Shown here one piece after another: positions 39,801-54,800 of a stretch of 64,000 nucleotides of DNA. Each line of letters opens with the position of its first letter. Position 1 is the first letter of the stretch. Source of the DNA: Aptenodytes patagonicus (taxonomy: Eukaryota > Chordata > Aves > Sphenisciformes > Spheniscidae); NCBI RefSeq assembly GCF_965638725.1, contig NC_134950.1, positions 24,146,932 to 24,210,931 on the forward strand. The letters run 5' to 3'. The notes below the pieces were generated by a model. It saw only the letters and a program-made list of their open reading frames with translations. It was not told where the DNA came from and ran no database searches. The translations under genes were made by a program, and so were the position numbers.

Positions 39801-42800
39801 CAAGTGCTTAAGAAGTTATTTTAAATCCACCCCAACCTTTCTAAGCTGATCATTTTCTTTCAGAGTGCAGTGAAAGCCAGACAAATGTCTTTTGCTCAGT
39901 ACAGTTGTGTAAACAGCAATGACATCTACATGCTGATTAGGTTACTCATAGGGGAGTATTCCTTATGCATATCCCAGGAGAGGTATCTGCAGATCTGGTT
40001 TCCTATATAAACGCAGGGTTGCCAGCAGCTTGCTGGATGGCTGAGCGCACAGCAATCTGTTGCTGGAACGCTGTTTGCAGGTCTTGTCTTTCTCAGGCTG
40101 GTTGGCAGCAGATTTATTAGGGAAATAGTGCTGCATAACTTTTTTTTCGGCAGCCCAGAGAGAGCGATTCAGAAACGGCAATAAACATTAAACGGGAACT
40201 GCCTGGTCTTTGAGCCCCAGTACCATGAATTTCAACTGGCACCATCAGAGTGACACAAGTCGCGGCAGGGCCAGGAGACTGAAAGATGGACAGATTGGCC
40301 TCCTGCTCTCCTGTCGAGGGCCCTTGATCTGCGCTGCCCTCCTCATTCCCATCTCATCACTGCAAACTCCTGCTATCCAGATGCTTTTCTTGTTTTCTAG
40401 TAACCCCTCCCAGTCACTCCTGTGGAAGGCTGAATCATGAAACTGAACAGAAGAGAAAATGTTACTCATATGAAATGAATTAATCTCATACTATCATTGT
40501 AAGCTCCTGGAAAATCTATTATTCTTGTTGAATCTGTCCCACATTTCAGCCCTGGCAGGTTGAGAACTCCAGTTCATGTAGTATAAAAAGCAGGAACCAC
40601 AGTGGACATAAGGGAGAGGGTGGGATGGACTATGAAAACAAAAAACAAGTACTACTGGCAACGCGATGAGCAGAGCGGCAATGAGCGCTGTGGCCCCGCG
40701 GTGCCTGCCCTGGAGAGGAGCGTCCCCCTGGCAGTCCTTCCCTGCCGGGGACCAGGGGAAGCCAGTGCTCCAGGCTGGGCCTGTGACTCTCTCACTGTAG
40801 TATTTTTAACAAATTATCCTTGCCACTGTGTGAAGTGATGAAAAGCTGGAGGGGCGGGGAGGTGCGTACAGATGGAAGAGATGCTCTTTCTGCTTTTTCT
40901 GATCAATAATGTTGCAATAATCCCTTACAAACAGCCTTTTTTTTGTTTTTTCCAAATGTCCTTGGCATTCCTTGTCCTGAGGCAGTGATGGGACGACATG
41001 AGGTGATGGAAAGGGGCTGCACAACACCGCGGATTAATGCCTTGCTGCCCTGCAGGCACCGCCAGGCTGGGACACGAGAGACTCCAACTCCACTCACTCA
41101 CCTGTTTGGCCAGCCAGCATGTTCAGGAATGAAAACCAGATTAAAACCAGGAATGAAACCAGTTAAACACAAAGCTGAGGGGTTGGCTGGTATCCCGGGG
41201 ATGGGCTGTTGCAGTCTGGCCTGGCCTGTGGGCTGTCAGTTTTGGGAAGCTCTGGAAGAAGCATGCTCCCCCTTGGAGAGCGCACGGGAGGAACGTGCAA
41301 CCTGCAGCAAGGGTGACCCTCCTTGGCCAATGCTCAGAGCAAAACTAATGGCTCCTCACTGCTGGCATGGACCACTCAACCCAAGGAGGAAGGCGTGGGA
41401 GTAAGTTGGGAATAGGAAAATGATGAATCAGGAATAATCCCTCAATTCACAAGCTCTGTGCTGCATTTTACTTTGCAGAAATATAGTATTATGTCAGGTT
41501 ATCATTTCCCAAAGTATGCTTAGGAATTATATCCACTGATTATGACTATACTAGCAGAGATCCACTGCATTTTCTTTATAGGCAACTATAGAGTTAGATC
41601 TGGCTAATACCAGTAATATTTTTAAATAGAATTTTATTAACTTCTAAATAGAAGCCAACTTAATTAGAAAAGGATGGGAGATTTCCATTGCAAGTTTTGC
41701 TAATTAGAGACAAGCAACGCTAATCAGCATATTTGAACAGATCTCTCCAGCCCCATTCATTGCTTACGAGACACGGATTCTGGCCGCTCCTTTGCAACAT
41801 ATGGGGCAGCCTGATACGCTCCCTTTAGCAGGCTTTGGGGCAAATCCTGCCCCCTCCCACAGGGCAGCAATGGTCTTGCACACAGCTAAGGGCAAAATGA
41901 GACTATATCCTGCTTGGAGCGTAAGGCAAAGCTGTATGGGAATGCTGTTTGTGCAGATGCTACACTGACCTATGCATGGGGCAGTGGTGAGCAGAAGCAG
42001 GGTCAAACAACCCCTCGTTTTGCAGATTAATGTGGTTAAAATGCAGGAAAGTCAGGTCCTCTTCCATAAGAGACCAATCCAAGAAGTGTAACTCACGTGA
42101 TGGTGAGGAGAGGACTCATGGTTTGCAGACCATATAAAGCTTTTTGCTCGATTTTTTCCTCCTTTTTAACTTTGTTGACACAGTCAGCCTTTTGACAAGT
42201 GTCACAAACTCTTCAAAATAAAGCATCTTCTATGCCCAAGCAAACATTAATCAACACAATTCACCATTTTAATCATGGTAACCACTTTCAAAAATACATT
42301 TTAGTTTTAGTGCTTTGAGTGGGATTTAAGTAGTAACTAAATATATGCTTATGTATTTTCCTGAAGAGAAGTTCCACTGAAGCAAACCTTACTTCTTAAT
42401 ATTTAAACCTGCTTGATTTCAGCAACATCATGAGCCCAGAGCAAGGGGTGGCCTGTGCACTGCTGCACGCTGCAAGGGTAGCACAGGAGGAAAGACCAAG
42501 ACCAGGCTCAGGAATCCCTCACTAGCATATGTGCCTCACCTGGGATGTTGAGGATGAAAAGCCAGTATAACCCCCATTTCCTGCTGCAGTCTATCACCAC
42601 TTCTATCACCACTCCTAGCCAGTTGTGGGGAGAAACATTCACACTGTGGACCATATTTGGCCACAGTTTCACTCTTAATTAGCAAGAAACTAGATCTCCC
42701 CTATTGTACTATGGGATTTGACTGTAAAACAAATCCAAACAAGTAGTAAAAAGAAAAACCTGCAAATTTTGCAAGCAAAATAATGCAAGAAAATAATGAA

Positions 42801-45800
42801 TCGATGCACAATGTTCTGGTGCACAATTGTGTACACAGTTGCCATAATCAGCTATGCAAGTCACGTATGCATACAGTGAGAGACCACATCAGCATCTCTC
42901 TATTTATAAATACCTGAAATGCATGTGTACCATTTTGGAAACTGTGCACAGAAATCAGGTTGCAGCTATGTGTGCAGCACAAATGGAAGCATCAGGATTT
43001 CAGAAAATCTGACCATTAGTATTGCAGGAAAATAAATCCCACGTTTCAGTGTGGACTGCTTTACTTGTGGGATCATGCAGGAGCTTCCTCCTGTCTCAGG
43101 TACAAATTCCGTTCCACACTAAGACACAGTAGAGACCAAATTTCATTATTTCTAAATTAATATTTATGGGAAACAGAATGTACCTGCTAACCTAATAGAC
43201 TAATTGCTCACTATTGATCCTATATGGAAAAAAGTTAGTAACAGCAAACTTCATAGTTCTTGGATCAAAGGACAACAAACATCTGTGTGCCAGTTTAGCA
43301 TGAAGGCTGTATGAAGAAAGACAGATTCCTAATCATAAACTGCAGCCAAAAGGAGTTTTAACAACAAAACAACATTCAGGGCTATAATTTACTTCTGAAT
43401 GCAGAGCAACAGGCTGAATAATTTGATTAAATGTAGTTTTGGGGAGTTTATGTGAGGAATGTGGGTTGATTCTGACTAGTGCTATAATATAAAATGACAA
43501 AATCTAAGCCAGCTAGAATACATTTTTATGCTGTGTTCAGGGTTTCGTAAAGCCTGCAGGCGGCTGGCTAATGTTTAGCACAACTTTACAAATCTTCACT
43601 AGTGTCTGCTCAGCCATTTTATTTCCCTTCTGTCGTATGGCAGGACATGAAAGGTGTCTGAAAATATCATTATCAAACAGTGTTTGAAGAAAACAATAAT
43701 TGTATGGCTACCATCTAGGTTATTCAGCTTGAGAGACAATCACAGAATCCTGGTACCTAATGAAAATGTTGCATGTTATGGAAAAGTACTGACCTGCTCT
43801 GAAAAGTGCTCCAGCAGCATAATGCATGGCCAAGGCATGGACAAGTTGCCTGGCAGTGGTGAAGATGGGTCCTCGCTCAAACACAGAGAAGGAGAGAGGG
43901 GTGTGATCTGACGCTATATACAGTTTCAATGAAGCATGAATACTGACAAGGAGATTAACAGGTTGTATTGTTAATTTTCTTAACTTCACTGGCTTGACTA
44001 AAGCTCTTGCATGCTCTCTCACTTGTTCAGGCAGTATCAGGGTAGTATCTGAAGTATTGATGGACTGACAAGCGGTTTTGTTTTCTGGAAGATATGTATC
44101 AAACAAAGTCTTAATGTAGTAAACAAAGGTGTCTTCCACATACAGCCTAGCTGGTTTGAGCTCAAAGCTGAGGTCATTCACGTGAAACACAAAATTCTCT
44201 TCCTTGGTAAAAGCAATGCAGAGTTTTATAAAGCAGTTTTCCTTATAGCTTTCCAAATCTTTGTTACAAACAATGAGGTTGTTCACTCTGGACCACTGCA
44301 TGGTCTCATTTTTCTCTCCTTGGCACAGCAGGACTGCAAAATGGAAATTGGATTTGCTGTACAACTGATTGTCCAGTTGCAAGTCTTCACAATACACTTG
44401 GAGACAATGAAATTGTGGGAGGCCTTCCACGGCGTCCCGCTGGAACTCCTGCGACAGGGGTCTCAAGTAGTTGGTGGCTGGGGCCATGTGGAGGAAAACA
44501 TTGTCTGCTGTGAGACGCAGAAGTTCAGACGACACTTTGTGGTTTGTAATATCATCAAATGCAGCAAGACTTAACTGACTAATGAACATTTTCAGTGACA
44601 GGGTCTGCTCTTGACTTCTGGACAGGAGGGAAAAGAAGTTCTGTTACTTCATGTATTTTGAGTTCACCTGGCATCTTGCTTTCTCAAAATGCTATCAGGA
44701 GAGATGTTCTCTATAATACATGGGAAACTCATTGTACAAGTCCTGTTAATGTTAATGGGATCTGGCAGCCTTAATCACCACAGTGGGTACCACCCAGCAG
44801 GTCTTCTAAGAAATGGAATATTACACATCTATGCCAGGTTTCTCTTTCTTTCTTATCAATCAACAGGATAGTTTGGACAGGAATGTCTCTATATACACAG
44901 TAATTCCCTATTGGCTTTGCAACAGAGCCAGATAAAGCAGACAACAAATACAATTTTCTGATAATTCACGTACAGCCTCAGCTGTTACAATATTTTCTGG
45001 GAGCCGCTACTGAAAGTTACTATTATGGATAATTCATTTCACATCACATGCAGTGAGTGCCCTCCAATGAAAGCACCACAGCATTTTTATACCGATGGGA
45101 TTGAGGGCCTCCCCCCCTCCAGTGTTAACTGCCCATTGCCAAGTTTAACTAGCAAGTGGGCTATTATGTACTGCTGATGACCAGTTTCTTGGGGATTAAT
45201 ACTTAATTACAGCACAACTAAAAACAGTACAACAAATTCCACTCTAATTGTAACAGCACTGCTGGAGGCCAGGCATTCTGCATCTTGGAAATAGGTAGTG
45301 TTGTAATTGCACTTGAATGGAGCTAAGGACCAGGTTGTGGTGTGTAGGGAAGTCTTCTAAAGAAGAGTGTTATAATCAAGTACAGTTAATTACTGACTGT
45401 AAAACTATTTCTACAGCCCTTGCACATCAAGCTTCCTACCAATTTTAGTAGGAGCTTGTATGATTACAGATGGCAGGACCTAGCTAGATACATTTTAAAC
45501 TGATGAACACACTCAAAATTAATTATGATGGAAGATGTCTTTTTTTAATGAACAACTCAGGACTTCTTTTTGTATCAGACATCTAGTGTTTACCCTAAAG
45601 TGACATGACTTTTGATGTTAGATTGTCCTTTTTTAACCGTGATATACAAAGCATAACATATGGTCTAAACATATGCCACAGAGCATGCAGCAGTATTAAA
45701 CAAAACAAACAGTTAAGCCAAAGTTTGTAAGTCAGTTAATGCTTAGAAACCCAAATGACCTTTCAGCACTGTTTGGCAATGCTTTTTATCATCTTTTATG

Positions 45801-48800
45801 TGCTTTATGTACCTGTTGAGGTTGATCTCGACGGGTCCTGCTCTTCCTTCTGGGGCCAACGTTATGACTGTTGTTCCACACTGATGGGCAATGTCCACAT
45901 AAACATAGCCAAAGCCAGTTAAGAACACAATCTAGTGGAGAGAGTTAGAAATGTATGGAATGCTACTGAAATTATTATTTTCAACATCATAATTTGAATT
46001 AATCGTATTAATGCCTTCTGGTCGAGATATTTTACTCAAACCGTGATACTGTTCAGGAAAAACAGAAACAGATTTCAATACTTCAGAAAATAACAGCTCT
46101 GATACTTTAAGTATTTCAGTTGTACAGCAAGATGAAATTTGCACCTCATCCTTTAACTGTATAACTGAATACATTTTAGTAAGAAACAACTTCTCCAGAA
46201 ATAAGCAAGACGTGCTGGGGAGGGTGGAGGTTATATGAAAAAAGAATAAATAGGAAATTTTAATTTGTGATTTTGAATTAAGGAGAAAGGCATATTCCTG
46301 GAGCCCTGCAAAGTCCCACCTTCTCCTCTGGAAAACAAACCCCTAAATTAACATTATGTTGCTATGCCCCAGCTCAGAGCTGGTTAGATGAATGGCTGAT
46401 AGCATGATGCAAAACACACGAAGATGAAAAAATAAGTAAAATTTTGGATTCATGAAGACTTGCTTAACAACTCAACACTTAAAACATTTTTAAGCCATCT
46501 AAACTGATTTGGTGAGCACACCTTCACAAGCAAGGTGCTGCCACAAAGAAATGGCAAAAGTCTATTGGAAAGCGTAAAACGTCTGAAATGGCAGGAAAAT
46601 GGGAACTTGACAACAGGTTTGTGTCTTGCTTACAGATGTGCAAACTTTCATTCTGAACAAGTTGTCCTTAGGAATAAATATTCTACTTAAAGAAATGATG
46701 TAGTGTTTTTGGAGCTTAATTCTGCAATATTTCCGTGCAAGTTTTGTGTTTTTCCAGAATATAAAAGATCAAGGTCTTTTTATGTTTGGAAAACTCACAG
46801 CAGTCCTTGTTAGAGCAAGCTGGCTTCTGTTTTCTTGTCGGGCTACTGTCAACACAATCGTTTACTAGATTGTAATGACAGAAGCTATAATTTAAAGGAA
46901 AGCAAACTCAAGGAATAACACAAAGATAATGGGCTAGCACAGGTAAAATAAACAGTTGTTTGTCTTGAAGAATCTTTACTGCTGTTAACAAGTCACCTGA
47001 AGGAAAAGCACTTGGAAGTTTAGTAGAATCAGCACTTAAACTGATTCTCCTTACACTATTTATGATAAACTTGTACAGATAATTTGATGAACAAAATTTA
47101 ATTATGTCTTATTCTTCTGAGAATTACATAGGAGAATTTCTAATTTCGATACATCAGTTTTAATCCTTGGTTTATCTAAAAGAGATTCGCAATCCTGCAT
47201 GATGGAATTGGAGAAAAAAGGACATTTACTCAATTTTCAATACACCCTCATTATTCTAAAAAACCCTCATTGATCTTAAAGATTGGTCATTTTAATTCCA
47301 ATTTCAGATGATTCTGATGATAAAGATAAATAGCTTAATTTTAGTAAAATTAATAAAATTTTCGTTCTAATAGAATAAGTACCACCTATCTGTGACTAGG
47401 TAGAAAGAGTACAAATTACCTAAGATCCTCTAAATCCCAGTTATTTCACAATCTGAACTGAGTTGTATGTGAAGCTATTAGCATATTCCTTATTTACTTA
47501 TATTTATAGTTTTCTAAGAGAATGACTGACTGAGAAATCCTGGGGAAATTCTCTACATGTAAACCCTAAAACTTCAATAACAGAAGGCTACACTTTTTAT
47601 TTGAAGAGTTCTTCAAGTAGACAATGATCCCCAAATGTTGTCTTAGCATCTAATTCCTTCTAGGAGCCAGATACTTATAAAGAACCCTGGTCTGGCATAA
47701 CATTAATGACTGAAATTTGAAACCTTGCATTGCTTGACTGGCTTGCTGAATGAAACTGAACTACTTGCTATATAACATAACACTCAATAATCAAGAGCAT
47801 TTTGTGATTGGTCCCCAGGGAAAACATCTGAAACTAGTATTTCTTTCAAAGAGCCAAGCAGTTTATGTTGATTCCATGTAAACTAATGACTTCAAAGATG
47901 GAAAAAATTCCCATCAAAAAGAATTACTCCAGTCAAGGAAGTTTTCATTTACCTCAAAACAGGAGAAAAATAACAGAAGGAAAGAAAGGGGGTTTTTTGT
48001 CTTGTCTTAGAATGACATGTGTAGCCTTCTGTGAAGACACAGAAGGAGAATGACAGTGATGATTCCTACAAGATGTAAAGATAAAAATCCTGTGATAACT
48101 AAGTTACCAAATAGAAGGATTTTCCTAGATCCTGTGGGATTCTTTGCTTATAGGGGCCAGAAATTTTCAGGACTGATTTTTCCAGGGAACACCAGGTTGA
48201 TTAAAAAGAAGTAATAAAATTCAGCACTAGAAAGCCTGTATTTTTGATCTAGCTATTTTTAAAAACAGCCAGTGAAGAAGGTAATCTGTATTCTAAAACT
48301 TCCACAGGAAGAGACTTAGGAAGAAGAGCTCCCAAGACTTAAATAAAAAACCCCCAAACCAACCGAAAGGATATGCTTATTGCAGAGGAACAATATACTG
48401 TGCAGGTCAGGAAGACAACCACTTATGCTGTGAACTAGGAAATAGTTTATAACAATTTACTTGTGTTCCTTGATTGTTGATGTCCACAAAATCACTCCAT
48501 TCATTTACTAATTCATCAGATGACATCACTTTCAGAAGAATGCTGGGCAACAAATCTCTTGTTTTACAATCTGGATAGCTGGAGACTTGATGGTAAAGTT
48601 CATGATGAACTGAACATTCAGCTGGAATCTTTCTACAATAAACTTCAAACTTTGGTGTATCTGAAATTTTATAAAATATACAAGATTAGGGCTTTCTAAA
48701 ACCCGTATTAAATCAAAACTACCTATGCTTACACAAATGAGGAAGTTTGTCTGAAATATTACTAATAAATAAAAACATTACTTTTCTATTGGTTGGAATT

Positions 48801-51800
48801 TTATGAGTTCGGGTTTTTTTCCTTTTCTTTTTTATGTCATTAAGATGTACACAAATAATGTTCCACTGATCATTACATTAACATACTGTAACTGGAATTT
48901 TGGCAATATGTTTTGTGTTACATTTGCAAATCTGAGGAGATGTAAATGTTCCATGGGATTGAACTGATGTCAACAAAACTCCACTGCCTACTAGCTTCCT
49001 ACAGCCAAGTCACCTTGACAGCTGGAACGAGGGAGACCCAAAAGCCTGGAGCCATGTGAGTTCATACTCCTGACCTCATGATTAGCTCCACTAGCTTCCA
49101 GGCTTCAGTATCTTCCAGAGTCTCTCACTTTGAGATAGAACTTTACGAGGGCGTCAAGTTCTTGTTATAACCAAAACACATACTGAACTCAACTTTGTAT
49201 TGGAGATACAGTAAAATAATTTATACTACAACAGTGCACTGTTTCTAATTACTGCATAGTGCCTACCTTTGAAGTTCTCTTTTACAAGCAATGGAATGGA
49301 GCACCTATTGTGGATAATTATACGAGGACTAGGATCTTCTGTAAGTGTTAGGTACGTCACGCCGAGATGCTCTTGGTAAGTCAGTGCTATAGCTCTAAAA
49401 CAGAAGCAGATATATTTGATTATGCATGATTTGGATGAAATCTTTACATATCATTACTCCGGACAATTAAAAACATTCAAAACCAGCATCTGTAAGATTC
49501 TTTATGATCGAGTTCCAATTCCACAGATATTTATATACATTTAGGCAAGTACATATCTCCTCTGAGAATTATATTTAAACAGAAGAACACGTGGAAATAG
49601 CACGAAAAACAACGTTAGAGAAGAAATCACTTCATAGAGACTACTCATGAGTTAAATTGAGCACGTGTGTTTGCAAGATGAGAGCCCTAGCCAGCAGAGA
49701 TTTATATTAAATTAAAAACATGAGATTGTAGGCCCAAATTTTCAACATAAATCTTTAAAATTTTCCAGAAGAATTTGCACGCATACTTCTCTGATACACA
49801 TGAAAGATATTTTTAACAAACACATAAATTTGTAACTGACTGCTCCCCTGGAATGATCCACAATGCTATCGCCCTTTCAAATGTTAGTGTTATGGATCAT
49901 CACTACATAAATTTCCAAAATGAAAATAAACTAATTTAGTTCTACTCATTAGCTACATAAAATGTCTTCATACATAAACACAAATTTTTTTTTTCTTGTG
50001 CAAATTTATTGGCTATTTCGAAAAAACTTCACTTCATGGGGATTTTAAAAATCCAGTCTGAAAATTTGATTAGGAACATGAGATCCTCTATGCCTGTCTC
50101 AGAATTATATGGAATCCTTTCCTTGTTCTTCGCATTTTAAGTCTTTTTTCATCTGAAGTCCGTGTGAGAATCTTTAGTATCCACAATGATAACCTCTTAG
50201 ACTCTGTAGAGGAACTGTATGAGGGTTTGAATGATATCAAGCACTTCAGGCAAGAGAAAGATCATATGGCTGGTAATATATACTGATGTAGCTTCTCTAA
50301 TTTCAGCAGATTGTTGCTTGTTTATACCAGCATAAGCATGAATAGATTCAGATATCAGGTCTGAGAATTAAAGCTGGGCATCTGACAAGTCATTGGACTG
50401 TTATTTTTAACTAGCTGGATGCATTTGTTTGTAAGTGGAATGCACATTTGGACATTTCAAGCTTTAAAACTTGGAAATCTTTCCTTGTTGTAGTCTCAAA
50501 ATAGTTTCATCCCTTTTTTGCTTTTCCTGTTTATCCTCTTATTATTACTAAAATATATTTTTACCTTTTATAAACAAAACCTAACTTTTTGTATTGTATT
50601 ATTTCACTGTCCTTGAACTCTTAAATTGTTACCCAGAAATTAAGAGACCATAACCTTGAATATAAACTTTTCATGCTCTTATTTTGTACGCATGTAAAAA
50701 AATAGCAGCCCATACATTATAAAAACTGTACAACTTGTACATGGCCATAACATTAAACCAGTTACAATAAAAGCATCAAAACCATCAAAACGTAACAATT
50801 TTTAAATTGAAGTAAGACTTGCCTTTACATACAGGGGGCATGTGTTACTCTGACTTTTGCATTAATCTCTTATGGTTTGTTACTAGCTGAGGCTTTATAG
50901 CAACAAGCAAAGTTCATTATTCATGACTGTTCAGCATACAGTACCTGGTACAAAATCCACTTTCACTACAAACCCCTGTGGGGACTGCCACGCTCTGTCT
51001 AGGAAACTCGTGTTTAATGACAGCTGGTAGGCTCCACAGCTCACAACTCCCAGTGCAGCCGCCTGGACTGAAACTCAGCTGTATGCGTTTTTCACTAAGA
51101 GGTGGCCCTGAAGTTAAGGGACTGGTGTCCGACATCAGGTCCCAGCAGGGCACAGTGCTCAGCGTCTTGCTGGGTGGTGCCCCAGCTGGACTGACGCTGA
51201 ACACCGTACTGTCTGATGAGTGGAAGTCCTGGAAAGAAAAAAGATGGTGGTAGCACGACATGCTGGCTCCTAACAGGAAGTTTATTCATGTTGACCTTGC
51301 ACAGAACAGTCTCAAGTAGCCAATTGACCACAACTAGCTAAAGGCTGCACTAAGTCCATTGCATTAAAAGCTATTTGGCCAGATTCTGTCTTCAGGTATA
51401 CTTATGCAGTTAACTGAGCACAGTTATCTACAGTCCACTCTCAGTTGCACAACATAACTCTACCAAAAGCAACAGTTACATGACTGTAACATAACTGTGA
51501 GAAGAAAATCCATTTGTAGACAAAAAACTAAGAATGGATTTTAGCCTCAACATTCTTCCAATTCACCATCTCATTAGACTGCCACAAAATTCGTGATGCA
51601 CAAACGTAGATACTGATGTGAAGAAAACTAATGCAGAAGGAAAAGAATACAGAAATAGGGAACTTCAAAAATTTGTTTATCTGCCAACTCCTCTAGCAAG
51701 TTTGACCCTGAGAATTCTTTCCACATATTTTACTATAAATGTAATCTTCAATAAATATGTATAAATGGTTGATTAAAATATATTGACCATGCATACATTT

Positions 51801-54800
51801 TGGTTCCTGTAAGCTAGTTCTTAAATATACTATGTGATTATTAGAAAACCAATATGCATGATTTGAGGCAGTTTGCTGAAATACATAAACTTTGGGCATG
51901 TCTCTAGTTCTGCAGCTTTGTTCAGATAACTGGAATCTTCCCAAAAGGATAACAAAATTTTTCAGCCTGCCAGGCCAATATACCTCTTTTACACGTGAAC
52001 TCAGTAAAAATTCTGAGAACAATTTCAACAGCTACTACGGATTACACTGCCTATTTTATAGAAATGGCCATTAGTGCCTGAACAGATGGAGAACAGGCAG
52101 AACTAATTCTGCAATGTGCAAGAATCTCCTGCTTTGCACAGATTTCTGATCACAGTTAATTATTGGAGTTGAATTTACCCAGGATTCTGTATTTTAAATT
52201 AAAATGATGTAAAATACTTTATCATTACTACGTCTAAGGATTTCTGTTCAAGCTCTGCTATATGCAGTTGAGACCATACAAATCTAAACACCCATGTATC
52301 GCAGATGACAAACAAAAACAGTTTCCACAGTGCTTTACCTCTTCTCCTGAGTGGGGTTTGGAAATAGAAAGCTGTGGCCTATAATAGATTTGATATGATG
52401 TATCATTGATTAATGTTGTCTTATCTTCTATCTGTAGAATTTGTATACCTTGTCGAACCATCGAAGAAATGCAGAATTGACACAACTGTAAAATAATAAA
52501 AACTATGATGAGGTCACACACAAAACCACAAAAGGTATTGAACAGAGTGACAGAACTGCCATTTTCTTTTTAACTGTGGAAATCCTGCCTGTATTCATGC
52601 ACTTCGTAACTGGAGCCACATCACATACTTTTGAAGTTGCATCTGTCAATGTTTTCCAAACAAGACTGAGAATTCATTAATTCTTTTTCCAGCAGATATT
52701 GTATTATCTTGATGAGTTGGGCAGAATGTTTTTGGCAATCTAATTCTTTAAATTATACTTCATATATTGTTTACACTCTCATTATGTTTTACATGTATTA
52801 ACATAATTAGGGAGGAGCTTTCACACTGCATACATTTGATTGTTTTCATCTGCTACGTGACTTTCTTTTTAAATGATAAAGTTATAAATCATAATAATTT
52901 TCTTCTAACCTTTTGATGACCTGGGAAAGCACCGAGTTTTATTTCAGCTTCAACAAAACCTTCTTCGTCCAATGTTACTACTTCCCCATTATCGGCATCC
53001 TTCCATTTCGGGGACGTCACATTATGAACCAGTTTAATTGCCACTGATTTGTGCACAGTATTAGTGTTTGCCCAGTATATTCCAACCTGAAAAGCTTCCT
53101 GCAAGTGAAAAATGACTGATTATCACTTGTTGACAGTTCCGATACACTTCTACTAGAGTTAAGCATAGTTTCCAGTATGAAGTCAATCTCATTTCCTCCC
53201 TTTCTCCCTCTGATACTTTCTATGTGGTACAAGGATAGATGAAACCACAACGCAGATATGGGACTGACCCTCATGGTGGAATCAAGACCAGTCTCACTGA
53301 GACATGTTAATAGGCAGACCTTTTGTTTATTAACAGACATACATGGGGGAAAAAAAAGATGGCAAAATGAACAGGAAGTATCAGATTGTCCAATTGGAAT
53401 TGACAAGCTGCTGTATCAAATTATTTTAATTCTTTCACAAATAAAGAATATTGGGGTTGTAATAAAAAAGCATGTGCATGGCCAAGCTAAGGTATGTGAG
53501 AAGATCCATTACATAAAGCTCTGAATTAAGGAAAGCAGGCATCCTAAAGAATCTTCCTTGTTCATAATTCACCATATCTCATTATCAAACCTTTCTTGGT
53601 AGCATACGAGCTATGAAACAACTTGACCTAAACCACTCCCAAACCAAACATTCCTTCCAGGCTGTCAGCTTTGCTACTGTGGTCAACACACTTCCCAAGT
53701 GACAGGTCGGCAGAGCATGGGCCAAAGTCTGTATTTGGCCTTTATAGCAATTTACTTGGGCTGCTACATTATGCCCATGTTGCGGATTCATTGGCTGAAT
53801 TGGGAGGAAGGAGAGAAGGCTGCTGAATCAGATGGCATGCAGGTCTTCTTCCTACAGTGTCTCACAAACAATATTTAACTATGCATCTTTAAGACATGTT
53901 GTTCTTCAGACATTGCTATCAAGTATGTCATGCTACCCACTCAGTGGCTCAGTCAGCGTGGCAAATTTCTGTTGTTATTTCTGCTCCTCATCATATGACT
54001 AATAGACACAGTGACTGGAAAGTGGGAATCATCTGGATTAATAACCATTCTTCAGAATCAGAATGTTTAGCAGAACTGTGCCTGTTAACGTGAATAGCAA
54101 AGTTACCTCGAAGTTGGGAGGTATAATTACTTTCCCAGTAGGTACTTGAAGAATGATCTTCTCTCCTTCAAATAGCCAGAGGTCCCACTTGGACTGATTG
54201 ATAAGCAAAGCCCAGGGCAGGAGTTCTATCAGCAGAGTTTTAACACACGGTTTCCACACTGACAGCTTTACCCGCATTGGGCTATCCCACTGGGAGAGTT
54301 GTTCATTGCTGTTCAAAAACAAATAAACAAAAAGAGAAAGTCAAAGGAATAATGAATTCAAGATTACAAATGATAAGCTGTCATTTTCAGAAATTTGCAA
54401 GTCTTTTCTGGTTTTGAAATAGAAAAACAATCTCCTCTTACCTTATCATTCTGGAACATACTGAGATGCTTTCGGACAGATCTAGCTAAATGTAGGCTAT
54501 AAAGACATATTTTTAACTTCATAAGCTAAACCTAAATTGGGTCAATTGAAGAAACACCTTAACAAAATTACCACTATCCTTCGGAACTAAACCTGTGACT
54601 TTTGTAGTCATAAGATCACTTTTCCATTTTTTTTTTTCTCAGCAACTCCTCCTACAGCAACTCCCTGTTTCTATACTGAAACACACAGCTACTGAATAAA
54701 CAACGGCCTCTAGAGCTAAAGAAGGTGCTTTTTTTTTTGGTTCCATTTTTTTAATCCTTGCTGACGCAATCTTCTCAGTGTAATCAAGGGCAGCCCCTAG

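Noticed and set aside
40943..41404. 153-codon open frame on + in a VPS13B intron
   Set aside because: It coincides with a local rise in GC. The translation resembles no known family and lacks signs of coding constraint that I can see.
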